Below are positions 1 to 8,498 of a DNA stretch of 64,000 bases, piece by piece (position 1 is the stretch's first letter; each line of letters starts with the position of its first letter). Origin of the DNA: Providencia burhodogranariea DSM 19968 (GTDB taxonomy: Bacteria > Pseudomonadota > Gammaproteobacteria > Enterobacterales > Enterobacteriaceae); NCBI RefSeq assembly GCF_000314855.2, contig NZ_KB233227.1, forward strand, positions 28,351 through 92,350. Reading direction: 5' to 3'. A model generated the notes under the pieces. It was not told the DNA's origin, did no database searches, and saw only the letters and a program-made list of their open reading frames with translations. Position numbers and translations under genes: made by a program.

Positions 1-112
1 ATAGCGCTGTTGACTACGTTCATTCGCACTAGTCACATAGTTATCTATGCTCCTAGCGTCTCATTCTCTTGTCGCCTAGCTCTAACTCGAATTATTTAGG
101 GTATTTATTTCC
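1..112 (+). repeat. ERIC-like intergenic repeat, cut by window edge
   Basis: An imperfect palindrome whose centre (AGTCACATAGTTATCTATGC) resembles the ERIC core and whose right end is the AACTCGAATTATTTAGG terminus seen in other copies in this window (14261, 16340, 18059, 21029, 40618, 58283). The left end lies outside the window. It is non-coding, and I assigned it by comparing the copies by eye. Confidence 0.6.
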
Positions 113-128
113 ATCAATTATTCTAAGT

Positions 129-216
129 ATAAAAGACATAAAAGACATAAAAGACATAAAAGACATAAAAGGCATAAAAGATATAAAAAGTATAAAAAGT
201 ATAAAAGTATAAAAGT
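129..216. repeat. Degenerate 9-bp tandem repeat (about 10 units)
   Basis: Ten head-to-tail units of ATAAAAGAC and its variants: four perfect units (129-164), then ATAAAAGGC, ATAAAAGAT, two ATAAAAAGT and two 8-bp ATAAAAGT units. The gradual decay from one end looks like slippage expansion. It lies downstream of the TonB receptor gene, with no open frame across it. Confidence 0.8.
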
Positions 217-319
217 ATTGAGTTATAGAAGTTGAATTCGAGTACATAACGAAATAATAAAAATAACGTTTGATGAGTAGATTGGGTGCTACTTATTGAA
301 AGTTAGCCATTTTTTATTG

Positions 320-346
320 TTAGGTAAAGGGAACCCCCTTACCTAA
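320..346. other. Inverted repeat after the TonB receptor gene
   Basis: TTAGGTAA and TTACCTAA arms enclose a G/C-rich centre just past the receptor stop codon. A terminator role is possible, but the T-run lies on the wrong side for the minus-strand transcript, so the function is uncertain. Confidence 0.3.
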
Positions 347-357
347 TGTCGCTGTGA

Positions 358-2367
358 TTAATAGTTATATTCAATGCCTAACCAGTAATTACGGCCTTCT
401 TCTATATAACCCGTTGTGTACTGATATGATTTATCCAATAGGTTATTGACGGAGGTATTGACTGAAACTCCATATCCTAAATCATAATCTAAACGAACAT
501 CTGTTTTAGCAAATCCACTCACTTTATCGTTACTGTCGATATAGTTGTAGCCCCAGCTTCTTGCTTCTTCAGTCACTGTAATGCTAAATGGTTCGTAAGG
601 CGTAAATTTAACCCAAGCAAAGGCTTTATGCGTTGGTAGTTCGGCAACATGACGGACACTTTCATGTTTAGGATCAGCATGGATATAGCTATAGCTTAAG
701 CCTGCCTCCATCCAATCGGTCAGTTTTCCATTTGTCCCTAAATCAATCCCTGCGTAGTTAACTTTACCGCTGTTACGGTTCTGGTAAACATTAGATTCTT
801 CAGCTGCATTGTAGCCCATATAGTGCGCCATGATGGCATCAGAGACATGGTTATAATAGGCGCTTGCATTGTATGACCAATCTGGTGTGATGTGGCCTTT
901 ATAAGTCAGATCAAAGGTCAGAGCACGTTCCGCATCAAGATGAGGGTTAATGATAAAAGAATCATTGTTTTTCATTTTGTTTTTGGTATAACGTTCTTTT
1001 TGCGTTGGGAAACGGCTTCTATCCGAAACAGAAGCTTGAATAGTATCATTGTTTTCTAAGTGATAACGCGCCATTAACTCCCAGTTAAATGCACGCTGGC
1101 GGTTATCTTCATAGGTTTCAATACCGGTGACGACGTTCTGCTTATTATAGAGGTAGCGTTTTCCATCATCACTACTACGCCAGTCATAGCCAATTCCGCC
1201 AATAATATCGAGCTTATCGGTTGCAACCCATTGGTATTCAGTCGCTACTGACCATGTTTGATCTTTATAACGATCGTAAGGAACAACCTTATTACCACGG
1301 GAACGGTGAACATCTTCTTTCCAGTGTGCCGCAAATGACAGCATATCGAGTTCACGCAGCGTGAAATCAACACGCATATCCGCACCGTTGCTGTAATCGT
1401 CATAGTGACTGTAGTTATACTTGCCATCTTTATAATTTTTAACGGAAGTATATTGATGGAGCGTATTTTTGAAGGTGTCGTGATATAGACGGCTTTGTAG
1501 CGCAATATCTTCAGTTACCTGAGTGGTACCACTAAAATAGATGCTCTCTTTATTATATTCAGGCCACTGCCAAATTTGCTGATTTTTGTTACTAGCACTT
1601 GGTGCACTATTTTTATCGCCATCTTGTTTCAGGTAAGTCACCACATATTCATCAGTTTCACGTGGAGTCCAACCCATTTTTAACATCAGACGTTTATCGT
1701 CAGTCGCGGAGTTAGTTCTGCGCCCGTGGCTGCCAGCTAATGGATTATTATCATCTGAATCGGGCAGCCCCATAAAGCGTTGCTTGTACTGACTACCACT
1801 GATTTGAATAAAGCCTAGGTCATTACGTCCACCGATACGCGCACTGACGTTATGAGCATTGTCAGCTCCGCGAGCAAAACCTTGGTTTAGGCTGATATTG
1901 GCTTCAAATGGTTTTTTGGGGGTGGCGGTAGTAAGGTTAATGGCACCTCCCATCAAGTTTGGACCTTGTAGTAATGACGTATAACCCGTTGATAGCTCAA
2001 CACTAGATAGTTCGCTGGTCATAAATCGACCAAGGTCTAATGTACCGTCATAAGGTACATAAGTTGGAATGCCATCAAAAAACACAGGAACTTGGCGGCT
2101 ATCAAAACCACGAACGTTCACTTGAGTTTCGTTACGGTTGCCTGATTTTTGAATCGCAACACCCGGCATGGTACTCAACGCTTGTGCAACATTGGTTTTG
2201 TTGAGTAATTTCATTTGAGATTGAGTAATAACATTCTCATCTGCGGCGAGTGGGGTACTCCACACAGTCATTACATCACGATTTGTTTTTTCTTCTGCTG
2301 TGGCAGCTAAACTATTTGTGGTGCATAAAGCCATCCCAACTAAATACGTTATTTGTTTTATTTTCAT
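358..2367 (-). CDS. TonB-dependent outer-membrane receptor, probable molybdate/metal uptake
   Basis: A 669-residue outer-membrane receptor with an N-terminal signal peptide. The plug domain is around residues 45-150 (MPGVAIQ, VNVRGFDSRQVPVFFDG) and is followed by a long beta-barrel that ends in an aromatic residue (Tyr), as usual for barrel insertion. Such receptors import metal complexes or other scarce solutes using TonB energy. It is the last gene of a run that includes ModD and a FecCD-type ABC importer, and a ModE-like box lies just upstream (2390-2417). That context points to molybdate, tungstate or a complex of them rather than iron. The substrate is inference, since the barrel alone does not reveal it. 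The 135-bp gap to modD and its own operator suggest a separate promoter. Confidence 0.85.
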   Translation of the reverse strand: MKIKQITYLVGMALCTTNSLAATAEEKTNRDVMTVWSTPLAADENVITQSQMKLLNKTNVAQALSTMPGVAIQKSGNRNETQVNVRGFDSRQVPVFFDGIPTYVPYDGTLDLGRFMTSELSSVELSTGYTSLLQGPNLMGGAINLTTATPKKPFEANISLNQGFARGADNAHNVSARIGGRNDLGFIQISGSQYKQRFMGLPDSDDNNPLAGSHGRRTNSATDDKRLMLKMGWTPRETDEYVVTYLKQDGDKNSAPSASNKNQQIWQWPEYNKESIYFSGTTQVTEDIALQSRLYHDTFKNTLHQYTSVKNYKDGKYNYSHYDDYSNGADMRVDFTLRELDMLSFAAHWKEDVHRSRGNKVVPYDRYKDQTWSVATEYQWVATDKLDIIGGIGYDWRSSDDGKRYLYNKQNVVTGIETYEDNRQRAFNWELMARYHLENNDTIQASVSDRSRFPTQKERYTKNKMKNNDSFIINPHLDAERALTFDLTYKGHITPDWSYNASAYYNHVSDAIMAHYMGYNAAEESNVYQNRNSGKVNYAGIDLGTNGKLTDWMEAGLSYSYIHADPKHESVRHVAELPTHKAFAWVKFTPYEPFSITVTEEARSWGYNYIDSNDKVSGFAKTDVRLDYDLGYGVSVNTSVNNLLDKSYQYTTGYIEEGRNYWLGIEYNY

Positions 2368-2389
2368 TCTTCTATTCCAGTTTATTTAA

Positions 2390-2417
2390 CTCGGTATATT
2401 TTTTGTTATATAACGAT
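2390..2417 (-). promoter_or_regulatory. ModE-like box (Mo-box) before TonB receptor
   Basis: Half-sites CTCGGTATATT and TATATAACGAT are separated by exactly 6 bp. This fits the published Mo-box form ATCGNTATATA-N6-TATATANCGAT, with the right half perfect and the left half 8/10. It lies 23-50 bp upstream of the receptor start codon. A 16-bp palindrome (AACGATAGCTATCGTT, 2412-2427) overlaps its right half. Expected role: repression by molybdate-loaded ModE. Confidence 0.6.
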
Positions 2418-2502
2418 AGCTATCGTTTACTCATATATAAGAAAGCAAACCGACAAACTTGCCAGATAGCTCTCTTAAATTGCACTCTATTAAATCATAT
2501 GG

Positions 2503-3357
2503 TTACGAGGTTTTTTGCGTAAAAATTTGAACTTTGATGTCTCTTGGTGGTGCGTAATAAGGTGCTGAGGTTACAAATAGAGAAACGCCAGTTTGGGCAT
2601 AATCTTCAATTGTTTGTAAGTTAATGCCACCAGCAACCGATAAGCGACATGAGCTATTTCGGTCACGAATCTCTTGCTGTAATTCACGAACGTGCCGCGG
2701 GTTAAATTTATCTAACTGAATAATATCGGCGCCAGCTTCGATTGCGAGTAGGGCTTGTTCGCTATTATCGGCTTCGACAATAATTTGCTTTTCGGGGGCT
2801 GCTATTCTTAATGTTTGTACATGGGAAGACCAATCATCAGGTACAGATAAACAGTTGCGATGATTGGTAAACAGCAAAATGCTCTCCGCACTGCCAGCGC
2901 GATGAATAATAGCACCACCAGCAATAATCGCTGTGAGTGCTAAAAATTTAGTACCTGGAACAGTTTTTCGGGTACAAGCTAATTGCGCTGTCGGTTGATA
3001 TTGTTTAAGTATCGCGACCATTTGGTGAGTGTAATGACTTACACCACAGCACCACTCAAGGACGTTCTGAACAGCTTTCCACCCTTGATGAAGCGCCTCT
3101 ATTGTGCCCGATGCAGCGATTAAACAGCTGTTAGTGTCAACAACTTCACCATCACGATAATGGCATTGGTAATCAATCCCTAGTTTGCCAAGCATGCGTG
3201 CCGCAATGGCAATGCCGCTAACGCAGCCACCTTGCTTAGAGGTAAATGTCATGGTGCCTTGCTGGGTCTGCAAGCCAAGAGAGCGAGTTGTTAGGTCACC
3301 ATACTGAATATCATCCAGTAGTAGTTGATCAATTAGGCTGTCGGGAAGATAAATCAT
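2503..3357 (-). CDS. modD: ModD, quinolinate-phosphoribosyltransferase-like protein of molybdenum operons
   Basis: About 284 residues of the NadC-like fold. It shows the family's central block with TRKTVPGTKFLALTA and HRAGSAESILLFTNH, and a C-terminal TIM-barrel part (EADNSEQALLAIEAGADIIQ, LSVAGGINLQT). ModD proteins travel with molybdate ABC transporters, but their reaction is unproven. I chose the ATG at 3357, which overlaps the preceding stop as ATGA and implies translational coupling. A GTG 12 bp upstream (3369) is an alternative. Its presence is the main clue that this operon handles molybdenum or tungsten rather than iron. Confidence 0.85.
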   Translation of the reverse strand: MIYLPDSLIDQLLLDDIQYGDLTTRSLGLQTQQGTMTFTSKQGGCVSGIAIAARMLGKLGIDYQCHYRDGEVVDTNSCLIAASGTIEALHQGWKAVQNVLEWCCGVSHYTHQMVAILKQYQPTAQLACTRKTVPGTKFLALTAIIAGGAIIHRAGSAESILLFTNHRNCLSVPDDWSSHVQTLRIAAPEKQIIVEADNSEQALLAIEAGADIIQLDKFNPRHVRELQQEIRDRNSSCRLSVAGGINLQTIEDYAQTGVSLFVTSAPYYAPPRDIKVQIFTQKTS

Positions 3358-4172
3358 ACCTTTAGGCACTCTTCATCAACGACATCCCACGACACCATTG
3401 CCCAGCTGCGGGAAGGATAAGGAATACGTTGACCTGACGCTATGCGCTTGTCGTAATACTTGCGTAGCTTGTCTGTCTCTTCAGATGTCAGATTTTTGAG
3501 TGACCAGTTTACGCTATCGACAAAAGCATCAAAGCTATCAAATCCACCTTTATCTGGGCTATTAATAAAATCAACACGTGCATTGATACCCAATTGATGC
3601 AGGATATTGACCGCATAAATGTAGGTGGGCAGGCGGATAACTTCTCGCCCGATTTCACGAATGATATTTTCATCGATAAAGGTTGGATTAACGGTATGCG
3701 TGGTATAAACCCGCAAGTTAGCTTGTTGATTGAGTTTCAGTAGTGCTGCTTTAAGGTCATCGACTAAAGTTGAGCGCGAGGCGACGGCAATATCCACTTT
3801 TGGTAGATTTTCCCAGCTATCTTCCCATGCCAGTTGCTCGAAGTGGGCGTTGTGAATGTTGAGCGCATTTGCACGCTCTTGTGCCGCATCTAACATGCCT
3901 TGGCTATAGTCGATACCAATAACGGATGTGAAGTGATTAGCAAGGCTTAAACAGACGGAACCGGGGCCACAACCGACATCCAGTAAAGTTTTCGCATCTG
4001 AAAAATCAATTAACTCACGGAAACAGATTAAATAGGGATCTTGTGGATTTGCGCATGTCTGCGCCATTTGTTGTGCTTTTTTATCCCAATGCTCAGGTTC
4101 TTTGCGTGTACGCTGAGCTTGTTGCATATGTTGTTGGTACATACTCGCAAAATCTAATTGATCGATTAGCAT
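3354..4172 (-). CDS. SAM-dependent class I methyltransferase in the Mo-uptake operon
   Basis: A 272-residue Rossmann-fold methyltransferase. Motif I is LLDVGCGPGSVCLSLA around residue 79, followed by VIGIDYSQGMLDAA (the acidic ribose-binding residue). The frame extends upstream of 4172 into the ATPase gene, but the ATG at 4172, 10 bp after the ATPase stop, is the sensible start (MLIDQLDFASMY). It is coupled downstream to modD by a 4-bp overlap. The substrate is unknown. A methyltransferase inside a metal-import operon could modify a chelator or a metal-cofactor precursor, but nothing in the sequence identifies the acceptor. Confidence 0.8.
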   Translation of the reverse strand: MLIDQLDFASMYQQHMQQAQRTRKEPEHWDKKAQQMAQTCANPQDPYLICFRELIDFSDAKTLLDVGCGPGSVCLSLANHFTSVIGIDYSQGMLDAAQERANALNIHNAHFEQLAWEDSWENLPKVDIAVASRSTLVDDLKAALLKLNQQANLRVYTTHTVNPTFIDENIIREIGREVIRLPTYIYAVNILHQLGINARVDFINSPDKGGFDSFDAFVDSVNWSLKNLTSEETDKLRKYYDKRIASGQRIPYPSRSWAMVSWDVVDEECLKV

Positions 4173-4182
4173 AACTCTGGCC

Positions 4183-4950
4183 TTAACAAGTAAAATTAGA
4201 AGGAAGCTGAAAATGAGCCGCAATACTTTGTTCGTCTATGGAATAAAGCTCCGCTAAGTTAGTAAGTGTTAACATACTTTGGGCGGTGCCTTGCCTAGCG
4301 CCTTGCCGTCTATCCAGCAAGATAACATTATCGGCAATTGCTGCGGCATGTTGTGGATGATGGGTTGACATCAAAACGGTAATGCCATGTTCTTTTAGTT
4401 GCTCAACTTGCTTTAATAAACGAATTTGATTACCAAAATCAAGGCTTGCAGCAGGCTCATCCATAATAAGTATTAGCGGGTTTTGGATTAAGGCTCGGGC
4501 AATTAAGACGAGTTGCTTTTCGCCGCCGCTTAAGGTGCTATATAAGCGAGATTCAAGGTGTTCTATACCCAATTTTTCAAGTTGTTGTAAGCTTAAAGTC
4601 CGCTCTTTAGCTCCGGGCACTGAAAATAATGAGATGTGAGGTGTTAATCCCATCATCACCATGTCAATCACCGTGAAAGTAAATGGTGTATCATGAGCTT
4701 GAGGTACGTAAGCAATAACTTTCGCGATATCAACCGGTTTATAGGCCTTGATAGATTTTTTTTGTAATAAAATATCGCCATTAATGGCTGGAATTAAACC
4801 AAGCAAGGTTTTCATCAACGTTGTTTTGCCACAGCCATTCGCGCCTAAAAGACAGGTCATCGCCCCTTTTTCTAACGTGAAGCTAATATGATTAATGATG
4901 GCTTTATGATGATAGCCAATGGCCACATTTTCGAGAGTAATTAGGCTCAT
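4183..4950 (-). CDS. ABC importer ATP-binding protein (FecE/MolC type)
   Basis: 255 residues with Walker A GANGCGKTT (about 36-44), the Q-loop at YVPQAHDTPFTF, signature LSGGEKQ, Walker B LILIMDEPAAS and the switch His in STHHPQH. It is the nucleotide-binding subunit of a cobalamin/siderophore-type (class II) importer. The start overlaps the permease stop by 4 bp (ATGA). Class II importers of this kind also serve molybdate (Haemophilus MolBCA), which fits the ModD and Mo-box context. Confidence 0.9.
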   Translation of the reverse strand: MSLITLENVAIGYHHKAIINHISFTLEKGAMTCLLGANGCGKTTLMKTLLGLIPAINGDILLQKKSIKAYKPVDIAKVIAYVPQAHDTPFTFTVIDMVMMGLTPHISLFSVPGAKERTLSLQQLEKLGIEHLESRLYSTLSGGEKQLVLIARALIQNPLILIMDEPAASLDFGNQIRLLKQVEQLKEHGITVLMSTHHPQHAAAIADNVILLDRRQGARQGTAQSMLTLTNLAELYSIDEQSIAAHFQLPSNFTC

Positions 4951-5951
4951 TTTACTCTCCGTGTTTGCAATAGAATTGCTAAAAAGAACGGAGCGCCAAC
5001 TGCAGAGGTTAATATTCCCAGAGGAAGTTCAATCGCGGCAATACTACGGGCAAGCGTGTCAGTAATCAGTAACATGATGGCACCGATAGCCATTGATGCA
5101 GGGAGCTGATAACGAAAGTTAGCACCCACTATCATTCGAGTGATATGGGGAACAATCAACCCTATCCAACCAATAATTCCCGCAATAGAGACCGCACTGG
5201 CGGTAATCAATGTTGCAGAGACAATAAAAATGGCTCTAATTAAATTCACATTAATGCCGAGGCTCTTGGCTTCTTCGTCTGATAGGCTGAGCAGATTCAT
5301 TCGCCAGCGCAATAGCAGTAACGGAATGATGCCAATTAACATAATCGGTAACGCGGATAGCAGGTCGCTCTGTGTAATCGATGAAAGTCCACCGAGCAGC
5401 CAAAAAGTGATTGATGGAAGTTGTGTATAAGGATCTGCCAATATTTTCATCAAGGAGATAGCTGAGCCACATAACGCACTGATAGCAACACCGACTAATA
5501 CTAATGACAAAATAGGATCGTGTTGACGAGCCATTCGCGCAATGAGGCAAACCAATGTGACTGCGGTTAAGCCACCGACAAATGCGGCAAGTTGAATGAA
5601 GACGAGGGATTGGCCGAAAAATATGCCAATAACAGCTCCGACACCCGCACCCGCAGAAACACCTAAGATATCCGGTGAAACTAACGGATTACGAAACATA
5701 CCCTGATAGGCAGCGCCTGCAATAGCAAGCCCACCACCAATCAAAATAGCCGCAAGTGTGCGTGGAAAACGTATCTGCCAGAAAACGGTCGCATTGCGTG
5801 GATCGTCAATGACGGCTTGAGAACTAAATTCAGATGCAATTAGGTTGAACAACTGATTAAAAGTTAGTGAATACTTACCACTAGTTAAAGCAATGGCGAA
5901 ACAGATGATAAAAATAATCGCTAGTAAAAGCTGTTTTGCTGTGCGACTCAT
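4947..5951 (-). CDS. FecCD/BtuC-family ABC transporter permease
   Basis: 334 residues, almost all in membrane segments. Family blocks visible: FPRTLAAILIGGGLAIAGAA, NPLVSPDILGVSAGAGVG and the cytoplasmic coupling region with GWIGLIVPHITRMIVG. It forms the homodimeric channel of a class II metal or metallophore importer with the ATPase encoded next. It overlaps both neighbours by 4 bp, so binding protein, permease and ATPase are tightly coupled. Confidence 0.9.
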   Translation of the reverse strand: MSRTAKQLLLAIIFIICFAIALTSGKYSLTFNQLFNLIASEFSSQAVIDDPRNATVFWQIRFPRTLAAILIGGGLAIAGAAYQGMFRNPLVSPDILGVSAGAGVGAVIGIFFGQSLVFIQLAAFVGGLTAVTLVCLIARMARQHDPILSLVLVGVAISALCGSAISLMKILADPYTQLPSITFWLLGGLSSITQSDLLSALPIMLIGIIPLLLLRWRMNLLSLSDEEAKSLGINVNLIRAIFIVSATLITASAVSIAGIIGWIGLIVPHITRMIVGANFRYQLPASMAIGAIMLLITDTLARSIAAIELPLGILTSAVGAPFFLAILLQTRRVK

Positions 5952-6985
5952 GAATGTTCCATCAACATATCAACTTGTGAATTTGTCAGCTCTGAGTGAT
6001 AAAACAAATCAAAGAACTGTTTGATATCATCACGAATAGTCAACTCGATTTGCTTGTCAAAATGGCTTTGTAATCGGCGCATACCTAGCAGCCGATTCAC
6101 ACCGGGTGGTCCATCAATCCACCCAAATGGCATACCACCAAAAGAGAGTAAGTGGTTAGATGAAACCGCTGTTAACCCTTTCCACAAGGCAGAGCTATTA
6201 ATCAGCGCTTCAACTTCTTCATATTGAGTGATGATAATATCGGGGTTCCAGTCATACAGTTGTTCCATTGATACCTCGGTTAAACCATGAAAACCGGGAA
6301 TATCGGCAACATTACGAAAACCTAACATTTCAATTGCTTCGGTATGAATTGATCCTTTAGTTCCTGTTTGTAAGCCTTTTGCTCCTCTTGCTAAATAAAA
6401 GCTTAGAGCATGAGATTGATTCTGTACGGCGAATTGTTTGGCATCTTGAAGGTAGTGTTCAGCAATATTACTGAGTTTTTGAGCTTGTTGATCAACATTC
6501 AGTACCTCACCTAATTGGCGTAATTGTTGAGGTGCATCTTGTAGCCCTCCAGCCAGTAATAAATAAGCAATACCTGTTTGCTTAGCCACTTTTTCGGCTT
6601 GTGAACGATAAGTTTCATCAATATTGCCAGTATCGACAATTAGTTCAGGGTTATAGTCGAGTAGCTTCTCCAACGATAACGTACTGCCCCGTCCTGCTAA
6701 GCGTCCATAGATAGGTAAGTTTCGCCATTGCACCGCGAATAAATCGGAATGTCCTTTTTGTAAGTTAATCGAGGAAAATCCGACCATTTTTTCAGGTGCT
6801 AAAGCAAATAGCAGCAGATCAGAAGGCGGCCCTGAACTAATGACGCGTTGAATTTTATCCGGCTTTGGTAGTACACCAAAAAGTGCTTGTTCAACTTTAT
6901 TATTACTTAGCCCATAAGCAGGTAAATAGTAAAGTGCGGCCAATGCAGCGCAGGATTTTAAAAAGTATCTACGATTGATTCCCAT
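5948..6985 (-). CDS. Tat-exported periplasmic binding protein of class II metal/molybdate importer
   Basis: 345 residues. The N-terminus has a twin-arginine signal (NRRYFLKSCAALAALYYLPA), so it is probably exported folded by Tat. The body is a helical-backbone type III binding protein (ISSGPPSDLLLFALAPEKMVGF near the start, then LEKLLDYNPELIVDTG and WNPDIIITQYEE). It delivers ligand to the FecCD-type permease encoded immediately downstream (4-bp overlap). It is the first gene of the operon, and a ModE-like box lies only 16 bp before the ATG, which suggests molybdate-controlled expression. Ligand identity is inferred. Confidence 0.85.
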   Translation of the reverse strand: MGINRRYFLKSCAALAALYYLPAYGLSNNKVEQALFGVLPKPDKIQRVISSGPPSDLLLFALAPEKMVGFSSINLQKGHSDLFAVQWRNLPIYGRLAGRGSTLSLEKLLDYNPELIVDTGNIDETYRSQAEKVAKQTGIAYLLLAGGLQDAPQQLRQLGEVLNVDQQAQKLSNIAEHYLQDAKQFAVQNQSHALSFYLARGAKGLQTGTKGSIHTEAIEMLGFRNVADIPGFHGLTEVSMEQLYDWNPDIIITQYEEVEALINSSALWKGLTAVSSNHLLSFGGMPFGWIDGPPGVNRLLGMRRLQSHFDKQIELTIRDDIKQFFDLFYHSELTNSQVDMLMEHS

Positions 6986-7000
6986 AGGGCTTAGAGGTTG

Positions 7001-7028
7001 CTCGTTGTATTTATTAATATACAGCGAA
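7001..7028 (-). promoter_or_regulatory. ModE-like box before the importer operon
   Basis: Half-sites CTCGTTGTATT and TATACAGCGAA with a 6-bp spacer, the same geometry as the box at 2390-2417. They match the Mo-box consensus at 7/10 and 8/10. The box sits 16-43 bp upstream of the binding-protein ATG, where bound ModE would block transcription. Two sites with the same spacing in one operon make chance less likely. Confidence 0.55.
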
Positions 7029-7093
7029 AATTAACCAAGTCATCTCACAGAGTCAACAATAAAAGCGTGGTTAAACAGAAAACTCAGCTATTC

Positions 7094-7109
7094 TGTGATG
7101 TAAATCAGG
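7094..7109 (+). promoter_or_regulatory. Possible CRP site upstream of gntR
   Basis: TGTGATGTAAATCAGG matches TGTGA-N6-TCACA at 8 of 10 positions. It lies in the divergent region between the metal importer and gntR, about 200 bp before the gntR ATG. Catabolite control of gluconate genes is known in E. coli, but this site rests on sequence match only. Confidence 0.3.
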
Positions 7110-7309
7110 AACAGAGATTGCTATCCATAAACAGATCGCTGAACATAGTCATTACTCGTTAAATACTCATTTTTTGGTTTAGGTATTTAGTTTGAAAGTG
7201 ATATCTTGATTTAGTCAAATAAGCATTATCGTTATCTGATTAAACCCTTTCCCCTAAAGTTGTGGCAATTTAAGCTAAAAAGATCAGCAAACCTAAGTAC
7301 ACAGGATAT

Positions 7310-8305
7310 ATGAAGAAAAAAAGACCCTCATTACAGGATGTTGCCGATCAAGTCGGTGTGACTAAAATGACTGTCAGCCGTTTTTTGCGAAACCCTGAGC
7401 AAGTTTCTGAATCACTGCGAGGTAAAATTGCGCAAGCGGTTGAGGAACTAGGATATATACCGAATAAAGCCCCTGATTTATTATCAAACGCCACCAGCCA
7501 TGCAATTGGTGTATTACTACCATCATTGACTAACCAAGTTTTCGCAGAAGTGATCCGTGGTATTGAGGCGGTGACTGATAGTCATGGTTATCAGACTATG
7601 TTGGCACACTATGGTTATCAACCTGAAAAAGAAGAAGAGCGTCTGACATTTTTGCTCTCTTATAATATTGATGGGGTTATTTTAGCGGAGCGCACGCATA
7701 CCGATCGAACGCTGAGAATGTTAAAAACAGCAGGGATCCCCGTTGTCGAAATTATGGATAGCGTATCTCCGTGTTTAGATGTTGCTGTGGGAATCGATAA
7801 TTTTGAGGCATCTCGACAGATGACTGCAGCAATGTTGGCACGCGGTTGCCAACATATAGTTTACCTCGGCGCTCGCCATGACGAACGTACCCTTATTCGT
7901 TTACAAGGTTATGAGCAAGCGATGCGCGATGCTGGTTACGAACCACGTAATGTGATGACGCAGGTTAGCTCATCCTATTCATTAGGGGCAAAATTACTTC
8001 ATGATTGTAAAGCAAAATACCCTGAAACTGATGGCTTGTTTTGTACTAATGATGATCTGGCAATCGGAGCTATTTTTGAGTGCCAACGGCTTGGTATAAA
8101 AGTACCCGAAGAGTTATCGATATCAGGCTTTCATGGTCATGATGTTGGTCAGGTTATGACCCCGAAACTAGCCAGTATTTTGACCCCTAGAGACCAAATG
8201 GGGCGTAAAGCTGCAGAAATATTACTTGCTCGTATCAATGGCCAAAAACTGACAAACCATATGTTTGATGTCGGTTTTGAGGTATTGATCGGCGAAAGTA
8301 TCTGA
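7310..8305 (+). CDS. gntR: GntR, LacI-family gluconate repressor
   Basis: 331 residues with the LacI-type helix-turn-helix at the very N-terminus (LQDVADQVGVTKMTVSRFLR), a hinge helix, then a periplasmic-binding-protein-like effector domain (IGVLLPSLTNQVFAEVIRGI; YNIDGVILAER). Length and order gntR-gntK-gntU match E. coli. It represses gluconate uptake and phosphorylation until gluconate binds. Likely operators are the two TGTTAC-CGGTAACA-type palindromes at 8401-8428, just upstream of gntK. Confidence 0.92.
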   Translation: MKKKRPSLQDVADQVGVTKMTVSRFLRNPEQVSESLRGKIAQAVEELGYIPNKAPDLLSNATSHAIGVLLPSLTNQVFAEVIRGIEAVTDSHGYQTMLAHYGYQPEKEEERLTFLLSYNIDGVILAERTHTDRTLRMLKTAGIPVVEIMDSVSPCLDVAVGIDNFEASRQMTAAMLARGCQHIVYLGARHDERTLIRLQGYEQAMRDAGYEPRNVMTQVSSSYSLGAKLLHDCKAKYPETDGLFCTNDDLAIGAIFECQRLGIKVPEELSISGFHGHDVGQVMTPKLASILTPRDQMGRKAAEILLARINGQKLTNHMFDVGFEVLIGESI

Positions 8306-8400
8306 AACCAAAATGTGATGCATCGATTAGTGAGAGAGGCATCACATATCCACTTTTTTCCCCTTCAATATAATTGCTAAAAATAACATCGCTACTGATA

Positions 8401-8428
8401 ATGTTACTGGTAACTGTTACCGGTAACA
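8401..8428. promoter_or_regulatory. Tandem GntR operators
   Basis: Two adjacent 14-bp sites: ATGTTACTGGTAAC (8401-8414) and a perfect palindrome TGTTACCGGTAACA (8415-8428). The second matches known GntR operators. They are 70 bp before the gntK start, placed to repress gntKU. Confidence 0.8.
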
Positions 8429-8498
8429 ATTCAATCTGTATCATCGGTAAATAAATATAATTAGCATTATTTTCTATTTAACACCTGAGGAGCTTCCA

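Noticed and set aside
2250-2522. Plus-strand frame of 90 codons over the TonB receptor start
   Set aside because: It overlaps the receptor signal peptide and the Mo-box region, and its Leu/Phe-rich content is typical of chance frames in AT-rich DNA.
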